The notes under the pieces: model-generated
Database searches by the model: none
The model's input: only the letters and a program-made list of their open reading frames with translations
Told to the model about the DNA's origin: nothing
Position numbers and translations under genes: made by a program
Shown here: one piece after another, positions 34,501 to 41,432 of the stretch
Layout: every line of letters starts with the position of its first letter
Numbering within the stretch: the stretch's first letter is position 1
Source of the DNA: Crocinitomicaceae bacterium
Lineage (GTDB): Bacteria; Bacteroidota; Bacteroidia; Flavobacteriales_D; Sanyastnellaceae
NCBI GenBank assembly: GCA_002700285.1
Contig: PACT01000022.1
Location: 268,449-312,199 of the forward strand
Length of the DNA stretch: 43,751 nt
Direction of reading: 5' to 3'

Positions 34501-36141
34501 ATCAAATTCACCAGGTGAATTGTAGAAGTGTATTGGATGTTGTTCTCCCGAGTGGGTGCCATCACCGAAAGACCAATCCCACTCTAGGATTGGATCTCCA
34601 CCCATAGACAAAGAAAGGTCTGTAAAGGATGTTGTGTCACCTTCACACACCACGCCGTTAATGAAGTCGGCAGACGGGCTCTCAAACACTTCTGGAGTCA
34701 CATTTGCTGTTCGAACACATCCGTTTGCACCTGTGACTTCTAGACCCACAACATAGGAGCCTGGCGCATCGAAAAAGAGCTCTGGGGTGCTCGTTCCGTT
34801 ATGTGTTCCAGGGGCGACATTAAAAGTCCAGTCATAGTTGACACCCTCGCCACTTATCTCTTCCGCGATGGCAGAAAATGAATCGCATCCTTCTGTTTGG
34901 GACAATTCAATGATCACTTGAGGAGAAGGTTTAATCTGGATTTCAAACCGAGCGGTATCGTGACAAGACAATGCCTGATCTGCAAGCGCAACGACTCCCA
35001 AGACGGTGTAATTGCCAGGATCATTAAAAGTCCAAGTCAATGATGGGGACCCTCCAGGATACCACTGACCGACACCGTTATTGAAATTCCAGTAAAACGC
35101 AGTCGCATCATTTTCGTCTTGTACAAAAGTTGCCGGAAGCCCTTCACAAACTTGGTTTGGTCCTGAAAGATTTGTCGAAAGCGGAGCTCTCACAATGAGT
35201 TCTATTTGAGTGGAGTCGATGCCGCAATAGCTTGAATCGTATAGCATAACATGGTACGTTCCTACTCCTGGTAAGTCGAGATCGAAGGGCGCCGATGACA
35301 CCCAAGGCCTCCAGTCGATGATGTCATCCATTCCATTGTTGTCGAGGTCTCCGAAATTCCATTTCTCAAACCGCTGACTTGTATTTCCATTTGCTGTGCA
35401 ATTCTTATCAGTCACGTTTGACAGCTGTACAGTCGTGTCTGGGTAACATAGCTGGGTGGAAGAAGCCCCAATCGCGGCATTGTCCAAATCCCAAATGTTG
35501 ATGTAGTCAATCGTCACACTTGCCCCAGCGCCAAACTCGTGATTTCTGCATGCGTTAGTCGCTGATAACGTCACTTCTCTATTACATCCTGTTGACCCTA
35601 CGGAGTAATTGTGCGGTACAGTACCTCCTGCATTTGTTGCATCAAAACTCTCTGTGACCCCGTCGTCAAATTCCCATGTAAACGTGGTTGTAGCGCTTAC
35701 GTTTGTAGAGGCATTTAAAAAGAACAATGTTGCGGGTGCACATGCATCCGTTTCCCATCCTTCAGGAACTTGAATGGATGGATTTACGGACTCCTCTTTG
35801 ACAAATGTTCCAGTCACGACACACCCATCAGCACTTGTAAATGTCAAGGTATATACTTGCCAAACATCAGGATAGGTATGTGTAATTGTATTTCCAGTGG
35901 CCCAAAGACCGAGGTTTTCATCTGCTGTACCATCTCCCCAGTTGACCGTCACATCATTCCATTCGGACGTGGTTTGTATGAAAAGATCATAATCACCAGG
36001 ATTACAGCTAAACCAAGTCGGGGAAGAAGATGCCACACCGTCGGCATCTAAAAGATCGTGACATTGAGCGCTAGCGCCTGTTCCTACTAGAGTTAGGAGG
36101 ATTAAGGTTGTCGCAATGCTGAAGAGTTTTTGACAATACAT
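31600..36141 (-). CDS. Giant PKD-repeat surface protein with type B T9SS sorting domain
   Basis: This 1513-residue protein has a signal peptide (1-25, ending GASAQ). About sixteen PKD-like beta-sandwich modules of 80-100 residues follow, each marked by WxFGDG or a variant (WDWSFGDG, VVWTFGDG, FTWNFGDG, YRWDFGDG and others). Most modules begin GCxPxxVxF, whose Cys could form disulfides. The last ~100 residues are a gliding-motility-associated type B sorting domain (MTFPTAFTP, NNVFRPRH, ELFVFNKLGEQIF, GWDGYVNG, DVYAFKAVAY). It should be exported by SprA and displayed through the PorP/SprF protein encoded next. The family includes adhesin-like proteins; a specific ligand cannot be read. PKD modules near 1000-1030 (IEWYYGTG) are degenerate. 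Confidence 0.93.
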   Translation of the reverse strand: MYCQKLFSIATTLILLTLVGTGASAQCHDLLDADGVASSSPTWFSCNPGDYDLFIQTTSEWNDVTVNWGDGTADENLGLWATGNTITHTYPDVWQVYTLTFTSADGCVVTGTFVKEESVNPSIQVPEGWETDACAPATLFFLNASTNVSATTTFTWEFDDGVTESFDATNAGGTVPHNYSVGSTGCNREVTLSATNACRNHEFGAGASVTIDYINIWDLDNAAIGASSTQLCYPDTTVQLSNVTDKNCTANGNTSQRFEKWNFGDLDNNGMDDIIDWRPWVSSAPFDLDLPGVGTYHVMLYDSSYCGIDSTQIELIVRAPLSTNLSGPNQVCEGLPATFVQDENDATAFYWNFNNGVGQWYPGGSPSLTWTFNDPGNYTVLGVVALADQALSCHDTARFEIQIKPSPQVIIELSQTEGCDSFSAIAEEISGEGVNYDWTFNVAPGTHNGTSTPELFFDAPGSYVVGLEVTGANGCVRTANVTPEVFESPSADFINGVVCEGDTTSFTDLSLSMGGDPILEWDWSFGDGTHSGEQHPIHFYNSPGEFDVSLEILTEHCNNVLSATIEVEAAPAITASSDVTEGCTPLLVNFEATGTVDADVVWTFGDGLGSDEPLISHTYLSQDMLGTTFIAVAHATSPFGCVARDTIQVATLPGAQASFSASAPSCAPMEATFTNNSSNSISYAWDFTDGGTSLEDAPLHTFENTTGFLETFPVRLIAIAENGCNDTTVVGVSVYPEALFDFILPEDEGCSPFAIQMPSLGGAQDIIWSFGDGSPDSNIPMNTHLYTNETAFVETFLLHVEGQSNFGCVGEYSTEVIVNPQPIAQFSADIQVGCAPLLVNFSDNSERAINHTWIYGDGGEENGFGGTSHAYTFNHQGMSTAIREVTLMVEGVGGCIDTEVVAVELYPEVVADFLVPPSSCSPLNVLFVNQSLNSNAGFTWNFGDGSPESPADQPTHLFVTPGYSDTTFTVTLNGESVYGCTGSKSVELEVLATPVADLEITNMTGCYPLEVTFKNASQGADNIEWYYGTGEISNESATEHVFNYFNPSNEPVTYTAILTATTNSGCSAQDQVQVEVLPEIEAAFDVPQQGCSPFDVSFLNSTSGAAIYNWDFGDGLESNVFEPSHTFTTPFADQDTTFTISLTVTSTFGCTDTVRTNIEVYAAPHAGFTVTPIIQTFPNTTVEIENTTLAGGASSNMWNFGDGNVSTASEPGSHTFETWGSYNIALDVNNGYCGDNASQNVKILAPTPEISFLGGGEGCAPLKIDFTNFSQYAEEYRWDFGDGTTHAAEHPSHTYEQPGTYDIKLEVYGYEGTVLEDTHYATVVVYPKAQAAFTLSPTEVFAPGEPVYHMNLSADASEFVWYFGDGTTSTSEHPIHEYTGAGMYTVSLTADNEWGCSTTFTLVDAILAKPGGEMTFPTAFTPLTGGGNGGMYDPQAYDNNVFRPRHAGIMEYELFVFNKLGEQIFYSSDVNIGWDGYVNGELSPQDVYAFKAVAYLSDGRKLQRAGTVTLMTK

Positions 36142-36187
36142 AGTAATTCTTACGATTTTACCTGCTGTAGGTTACGTTTTAGAGCGG

Positions 36188-36204
36188 TTTTATAACCTAT
36201 AAAA
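36188..36204. other. AT-rich 17-base palindrome between the MbnH-like and PKD genes
   Basis: TTTTATA and TATAAAA form a perfect 7-base inverted repeat around ACC. It lies 4 bases from the stop of the MbnH-like gene and is nested with TAGGTTA/TAACCTA arms at 36168-36174 and 36193-36199. There is no G+C-rich stem and no clear T-run, so it is only a weak terminator candidate. A protein-binding site is equally possible. Confidence 0.35.
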
Positions 36205-36207
36205 TTA

Positions 36208-37314
36208 CTAGTGCGGATCTTTGAAATTTGGGTTTTGAATAAATGTTGTGTCGGTCAGAGCGTGTAAAAAAGCGATTATTGCTTCTTTCTGCTGTGGCGC
36301 AAGCGCTAAACCCCCAGTTGTGTACTTCATAAATGGATCTATCGTTGATGAACTGACCCCGCCGCTGTTGTAGTGTTCAATCACATCTTCCAGAGATGTA
36401 AAGCGACCATCGTGCATGTATGGTGCGCTCAATGCAACGTTTCGCAAGGTGGGTGTTTTAAACAAACCAGAGTCCAAAACAAATCCGGTCACGTTCACTC
36501 TTCCAGGGTCATTTTCAAAAGAAGAATCGAGGCCGTTGTTGTGGAATAAATAATCAGAAAATTGCAGTCCAGCTTCTCCATGACAATGAAAACAATCTGC
36601 ACCAAACTCTCCTCCGGGATTGACCTCGGGATCTCCTCCTTCTTTGAGAAACAATTGGTATCCCAAATACTCTCCATCGGTGAGGTTTGTTTCTCCTCTT
36701 CGCCATTTGTCGAATTTACTATCTGCACTAATCATAGTTCGAATAAACTGAGCGATTGCTTTTACAACTAAATCCTCTGTAATGTTATCACTTCCAAATG
36801 CATTAAAGAACAATTGTGGATAGTCAAGTTCTCCGAAATCCTCCGTCATCAAACGTTCCACAACGACTTCCCATGACACATTCATTTCTAAGGGGTGCTC
36901 AACTGGATCACGTATTTGGTCTTCTAAAGTCAGGGCTCTTCCATCCCAAAAGAAAGACGATGACCATCCCAAATTGCAAATCACACTGGCATTTCTGTCG
37001 CCAAGTGTTCCATTAACGCCAGAACTGAATTGATTTGGATCAGAAAAACTGGAAGAAGGCGCATGGCAACTTCCACACGAAATAGAGTTATCTAGGGACA
37101 AGGATGTTTCCCAAAACAGGAGTAGTCCCAATTGTATCCCTTCCTCAGTCATGGGATTGTCTGCCGGGATATCCATGGGTGGGAAGAAAGGAGGAATGTC
37201 TATGGTATATGGGGTGGCCTCCCACGTCTTTTCGCCACAATCGCAACCAGAAGCGATTGCAGAGAACACAAAAGCACTTGTGATCAAATATCTTGATACT
37301 GTTTTGTGAATCAT
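36208..37314 (-). CDS. Di-heme cytochrome c peroxidase / MauG family lipoprotein (MbnH-like)
   Basis: This 368-residue lipoprotein (lipobox ASGC, Cys24) has two c-type heme sites: CGSCH (Cys80-His84) and CFHCH (Cys241-His245). Also present are the family stretch SFFWDGRALTLEDQIRDP near 120-137 and APYMHDGRFTSLEDV (297-311). The superfamily covers peroxide-reducing CcpA enzymes and MauG/MbnH enzymes that oxidise Trp in a partner protein. It lies 15 bases after an MbnP-like gene, the arrangement in which MbnH oxidises a Trp of MbnP to kynurenine. I therefore favour MbnH-like over plain peroxidase, as an inference from context. Maturation needs cytochrome c biogenesis genes that are not in the window. 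Confidence 0.88.
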   Translation of the reverse strand: MIHKTVSRYLITSAFVFSAIASGCDCGEKTWEATPYTIDIPPFFPPMDIPADNPMTEEGIQLGLLLFWETSLSLDNSISCGSCHAPSSSFSDPNQFSSGVNGTLGDRNASVICNLGWSSSFFWDGRALTLEDQIRDPVEHPLEMNVSWEVVVERLMTEDFGELDYPQLFFNAFGSDNITEDLVVKAIAQFIRTMISADSKFDKWRRGETNLTDGEYLGYQLFLKEGGDPEVNPGGEFGADCFHCHGEAGLQFSDYLFHNNGLDSSFENDPGRVNVTGFVLDSGLFKTPTLRNVALSAPYMHDGRFTSLEDVIEHYNSGGVSSSTIDPFMKYTTGGLALAPQQKEAIIAFLHALTDTTFIQNPNFKDPH

Positions 37315-37329
37315 GACAACAAGAACCTT

Positions 37330-38097
37330 CTATTTAAGCGTCCAGGATAAAGAAAAATTATCTACAAACTGGGTGGCGTTTGCGACCGGCCCCATCGAAT
37401 GGCCCACAGCACTTAAATCCAGGTTGTCTTCATTTGAAGCGCCTTCAAATGCTTTGTATAAATCCAGATTAAGCGAAAACGAAATGGTTTCATCTTGGTT
37501 GAGAACGATGCTTTCGTTTAAGTCCAATGTGACAGTCCGATAAAGCGCATTCGATGCAGGATGCAGGATAAAGGGAGTTTGAATCAACCCGCCTTCGGTT
37601 TCTGCCAATTTCCCTTCACATTTCACAAAGAAATAACTTTCCATCATATCCCATGTCATTCCGGCAGAACCAGCCACACTAAGTGGGTTATCACTCGGAA
37701 GTGAAGTATTCAATGACATTGAGTTCATTTCAGAAGGCACACCGACATCAAACTTAACAGCGTTAAATTCATTGGAACTTCGGAGTAATTTTTTACTGAA
37801 CACCCCGGATGCTGTAGCAGAATTTGTGATGAAATCTAAACGAGAGATCGAGGCAGAATTAATCCATTCCCCCGACCCATTCCGAAGTGAAATATTGCTT
37901 AAGTAACATGAAAGTTTCTCAGTCCGCACATCATGTCCAATATAATCCGTGACGGTGTCTCCAATAAATAGCGTTTCTCCAGACCAAGATAATTCTGCAT
38001 TTAAAACGACAACACCAGGGTTTTCATCAGGATTACAACTGCTGATTAACACCATTGTTATCGCGGCAATGCTTACGCGTAGAGAGTTGGTTTTCAT
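37330..38097 (-). CDS. MbnP-like copper-site lipoprotein
   Basis: This 255-residue lipoprotein (lipobox ISSC, Cys21) has a beta-rich fold and the MbnP-family layout: VTDYIGHDVRTEKLSCYLSN near the start, GVPSEMN, NPLS, then GMTWDMMESYFFVKCEG (about 146-162) and a C-terminal SLNLDLYKAFEG. MbnP family members bind copper at a site containing a Trp-derived kynurenine made by MbnH. Trp149 is the obvious candidate here. From memory many homologs read WxW at this place, whereas here the second position is Met151. No methanobactin genes are nearby, so the role is probably general copper handling. First gene of a two-gene unit. Confidence 0.8.
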   Translation of the reverse strand: MKTNSLRVSIAAITMVLISSCNPDENPGVVVLNAELSWSGETLFIGDTVTDYIGHDVRTEKLSCYLSNISLRNGSGEWINSASISRLDFITNSATASGVFSKKLLRSSNEFNAVKFDVGVPSEMNSMSLNTSLPSDNPLSVAGSAGMTWDMMESYFFVKCEGKLAETEGGLIQTPFILHPASNALYRTVTLDLNESIVLNQDETISFSLNLDLYKAFEGASNEDNLDLSAVGHSMGPVANATQFVDNFSLSWTLK

Positions 38098-38181
38098 TTT
38101 AGTTGTTTTAGTTATACCTCAATGACGACAAAATTCGGAAAATGTTGCACGCAACGCTATGATTTTGCTCATAATTTGTTG

Positions 38182-38190
38182 TAATATTTG
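38182..38190 (+). promoter_or_regulatory. Putative promoter for the AddA-like gene
   Basis: TAATATTTG resembles TAnnTTTG with one extra spacer base and ends 7 bases before the ATG at 38198. TTTG at 38164-38167 is closer than usual for a -33 element. Confidence 0.35.
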
Positions 38191-38197
38191 AATCACT

Positions 38198-41100
38198 ATG
38201 ATCAGCCACACAAATAATTTCGAAGTCGTAAGAGCTTCAGCAGGGTCTGGAAAGACATACAGACTGGTCCTGAGGTATCTTGAATGTGCACTGAAGAGTG
38301 ATGTGGCAGGGGCATTCAAAAGCATTTTGGCACTCACCTTTACGAACAAAGCTGCTGCTGAAATGAAGGGCAGGATACTCGAGGATTTAGAAAAACTGTC
38401 TGCGGGGAAAGGCGATAAAAAAACACATTTACTAGAACACCTTCAGATTTCAGAAGAAAGACTTGTAAAAAGATCTGCCCATCTTCACAAAGAGATGCTT
38501 CACAGGTACAGTGATATCGCTGTTATGACCATCGATAGTTTTGTAAACCGATTGGTCCGAAGTTTTGCAAGAGATCTGGCATTAGATCAAGATTTTAGAG
38601 TAGAACTCGACTCCGACAAGATCATTGATGATGCGGTGTCTCAGCTTTTAGACAAAGTGGGCATCAAAGGAAATGAGTCCTTGTCTCAGCTTTTGGAGGG
38701 TTTTGCAAATCAACAAGTAGCGGAGGATAAGGATGCCAGGGTCCGGAATCCTTTAAAAGAATTAGGAAAAGCTGTTGTCAAAGAAAATATGCGAGATGTG
38801 ATTGCAGCATTTGAAGACATTTCACCCAAAGACTTTAAAGACATCAGTACATCATTAAGGGAGGCCACTTCTGGATGTGAAACACATTTAAAAAAAGTCG
38901 TTCAAGTGGCCAACGCCGCCATTGTTGAACTCCAGATGTCAGATTCGGATTTTGCCTATGGGGATGTCCCTAGAAATCTTAAAAAGTTCTCAAATGGCAG
39001 AGTCAAGGCCTTATCAAATCGAATACGAAGCCACCTAACAGATCCGGGCGCAATGCTTAAAAGCAATGCGTCTGACGAATTAATTTCGAAGGCACAACGT
39101 CTTGGTCCATTTCTTATGCACGTGTATGATGCAGCGTTGAAAATGCTCCCTGAAACAGTGGATGGAAAGACGTATTTGTTGGCAAAAAATTTATTGAAAC
39201 GCCTCGATTTAATGGGAACCCTTTCAGAACTCCACAAGGAGATCGAAAAAATTCAAACCGACAACAACGTCCGAACATTTGGTGCGATGCACACAATGAT
39301 TTCAAAAATTGTGCGAGAAAATCCGACGCCATTTATATATGAAAGATTGGGAAGCCGATACGCCCATATTTTCATGGACGAATTTCAAGATACATCGGTC
39401 ACTCAGTGGCACAACATTGTGGTTTTATATGATCACGCGTTGGCGAGTGATCAAAAGAATTTGGTCGTAGGAGATGGGAAACAAGCCATCTATCGGTGGA
39501 GGAATGGCGACTACAAACAGTTGATGGATTTGCCTGCTTTGCAAGGTGAAAATTTAGGGATTGCATTGTCTGAAGCAGAGAAGACATTAAAGGACCATTG
39601 TTTTTCCGATAGTCTAGATGACAATTGGCGGACGGGAAGTGAAATCGTGGAATGGAATAATCAATTGTTTGGCGAGATGCGAAATCACCTTCCACCCGAA
39701 CTCACGAAGGTTTACGACGGACTTTCTCAAACGCCTAAGATGAAATTTCCAGGCGGGGTCCATTTGGAACTCGTGTGTGGCGCCAAAGTTGATGAAAGAC
39801 GAAACAGCCATTGCGACGCGATTGTCAAGAGAATTAGGGCATATGAATCTCAGGGTTTCGCATTGGGAGACATGACAATTCTGGTACGTACAAATCGAGA
39901 GGGTGCTCACCTCGCTCAAGAACTTCTTAAATCAGGGATTAAGCCCATGACAGAAGAATCTCTTCAATTAGGCAGGCATCCAGGTCCTATCGCTGTGGTA
40001 GCTTTAATTCGTTGGATTTTAAGACCAGATGATTATCGAAACGGTGTTGCGGTTTTGCAATGTATGGCTGCGCTCAATGGTATTGATGAGGTGTATTATT
40101 TAAATAAATATGTTCAAGTCACCGAAACGCCTTCCAAGAGTCAGGGGAAGAAGAGTCATTCGAAGGGGAAGCTAGATACTGCGGGGATGCTTAAAGAGCT
40201 TTTCCCAGAACTACAAGCCATTGAAAGATCTTCGGACCCCGTGGCAACGTTTGTGGGGCACGTCTGTGAAACCATGGGCATTACAGCAAACTATCCTGCA
40301 TATGCTGAAGGCATTATTGAATTGGCGCATGAAATAGGACGAACTGATGAGAGTGGTCTTCATGGATTCTTAAGATTTTGGGATGGGAAGGGACATGCAA
40401 AAAGCGTGGTCACCATCGCCTCTAAAGATGCTGTTCAAATCATGACTGTTCACAAGGCAAAAGGTTTGGCCTTTAAGGTTGTCATTGCATTGATTACAGT
40501 TAAGAATTTCACAAAATTTAAAGGTGTTATTCCAGTTAAACTAGATGAGGCTTCAGGAATGCCTTTAAAAGCAGCCATGCTCGAGAATTACGACATGTTG
40601 GATACCACGGTTGAAAGTCAAAGAATTGCTGAAGTTAATCGGGTGAAGTTGGACCTTACAAATGGTGTGTATGTTGCCTTTACAAGGCCAGTAGAAAGAT
40701 TGGAAATTGTTTTAGAACTTGAAAAGGAAGATTTTAATCGGAATGATGTGAAAACAGTGGGTGAATTAATTATTAAATCGCTTGAGATACAGAACAACGG
40801 GTCCATTTGTAGTGGAGACTTAACACCTGTACCGGGAATGTCATTGGTGACGGAGGAATCCATAAATCCTTCGGCAAATATCCCTTTGGAGAATTTATTT
40901 ACGGGGGAATCTGCCAATCACCTTGTGACAGACAATCACATCGAAGACCATTCAACGTTTCACGATGGTCTTACTCCATCAGAATTGGGAACGGTTGTGC
41001 ATAAAGTTTTGGAAAAACTGAACAGCGAAGACGATTGGCTTGATGTGAAAAAATCATTGCGTGCAGGTGTGGGAATAGGAGAGGTAGATCGATTAATCAT

Positions 41101-41401
41101 TGAGAAACGCGTGGAAAACATCTTGAATTCAGCGCGCGCCAAAGTGTTCTTTGCACCAGGACTGCATGTCGAATCTGAATGTGATTTTGTAGATATAGAC
41201 GGAGGCGTTTCTAGACCAGACAGAATCGTAAGAATAGATGGGATTTGGCATGTTGTCGATTATAAATCTACAGAATCTGGAAAAAACAAACACATGAAAC
41301 AAGTTGAAGGGTATGTCGAGACACTTCGTGCAATTGAAGGAGATTGTGTAAAAGGATGGCTTCTATACACAGACCCGCTTCAGCTCGTTTCAGTGAAATA
41401 G
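38198..41401 (+). CDS. AddA-like UvrD-family helicase with C-terminal PD-(D/E)XK nuclease
   Basis: This 1067-residue protein shows all superfamily 1A helicase motifs in order: Walker A ASAGSGKT (13-20), LALTFTNKAAAEMKGRI, IFMDEFQDTS (motif II), VVGDGKQAIYRWRNGDY, TVHKAKGLAFKVV and YVAFTRPVERL. The C-terminal RecB-type nuclease ends with HVVDYKSTES and KQVEGYVETLR. It should unwind and cut double-strand DNA ends together with an AddB-type subunit (the 926-aa protein at 25899-28679), loading RecA. The ATG at 38198 follows a -7-like element. It is divergent from the MbnP-like gene across a 100-base gap. Confidence 0.92.
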   Translation: MISHTNNFEVVRASAGSGKTYRLVLRYLECALKSDVAGAFKSILALTFTNKAAAEMKGRILEDLEKLSAGKGDKKTHLLEHLQISEERLVKRSAHLHKEMLHRYSDIAVMTIDSFVNRLVRSFARDLALDQDFRVELDSDKIIDDAVSQLLDKVGIKGNESLSQLLEGFANQQVAEDKDARVRNPLKELGKAVVKENMRDVIAAFEDISPKDFKDISTSLREATSGCETHLKKVVQVANAAIVELQMSDSDFAYGDVPRNLKKFSNGRVKALSNRIRSHLTDPGAMLKSNASDELISKAQRLGPFLMHVYDAALKMLPETVDGKTYLLAKNLLKRLDLMGTLSELHKEIEKIQTDNNVRTFGAMHTMISKIVRENPTPFIYERLGSRYAHIFMDEFQDTSVTQWHNIVVLYDHALASDQKNLVVGDGKQAIYRWRNGDYKQLMDLPALQGENLGIALSEAEKTLKDHCFSDSLDDNWRTGSEIVEWNNQLFGEMRNHLPPELTKVYDGLSQTPKMKFPGGVHLELVCGAKVDERRNSHCDAIVKRIRAYESQGFALGDMTILVRTNREGAHLAQELLKSGIKPMTEESLQLGRHPGPIAVVALIRWILRPDDYRNGVAVLQCMAALNGIDEVYYLNKYVQVTETPSKSQGKKSHSKGKLDTAGMLKELFPELQAIERSSDPVATFVGHVCETMGITANYPAYAEGIIELAHEIGRTDESGLHGFLRFWDGKGHAKSVVTIASKDAVQIMTVHKAKGLAFKVVIALITVKNFTKFKGVIPVKLDEASGMPLKAAMLENYDMLDTTVESQRIAEVNRVKLDLTNGVYVAFTRPVERLEIVLELEKEDFNRNDVKTVGELIIKSLEIQNNGSICSGDLTPVPGMSLVTEESINPSANIPLENLFTGESANHLVTDNHIEDHSTFHDGLTPSELGTVVHKVLEKLNSEDDWLDVKKSLRAGVGIGEVDRLIIEKRVENILNSARAKVFFAPGLHVESECDFVDIDGGVSRPDRIVRIDGIWHVVDYKSTESGKNKHMKQVEGYVETLRAIEGDCVKGWLLYTDPLQLVSVK

Positions 41402-41405
41402 TATG

Positions 41406-41413
41406 TATCTTCA
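41406..41413 (+). promoter_or_regulatory. Putative promoter of the large secreted protein
   Basis: TATCTTCA matches TAnnTTTG in 6 of 8 positions and resembles the TACCTTCG/TATCTTCG elements at 4535 and 22299. It lies 5 bases after the AddA stop and 19 bases before the ATG at 41433. Confidence 0.4.
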
Positions 41414-41432
41414 CCTCCTCAAGATTGAATGC

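Noticed and set aside
31900-35700. Regularly spaced similar DNA stretches (CCGTCACCGAAAT and variants) that could suggest a repeat array
   Set aside because: They are in frame, imperfect, and encode the WxFGDG cores of the PKD modules. They are not CRISPR or satellite DNA.
38144-38155. GTTGC-AC-GCAAC inverted repeat between the MbnP-like and AddA-like genes
   Set aside because: Five-base arms with a two-base spacer are expected by chance. No second copy or regulator gene supports an operator.
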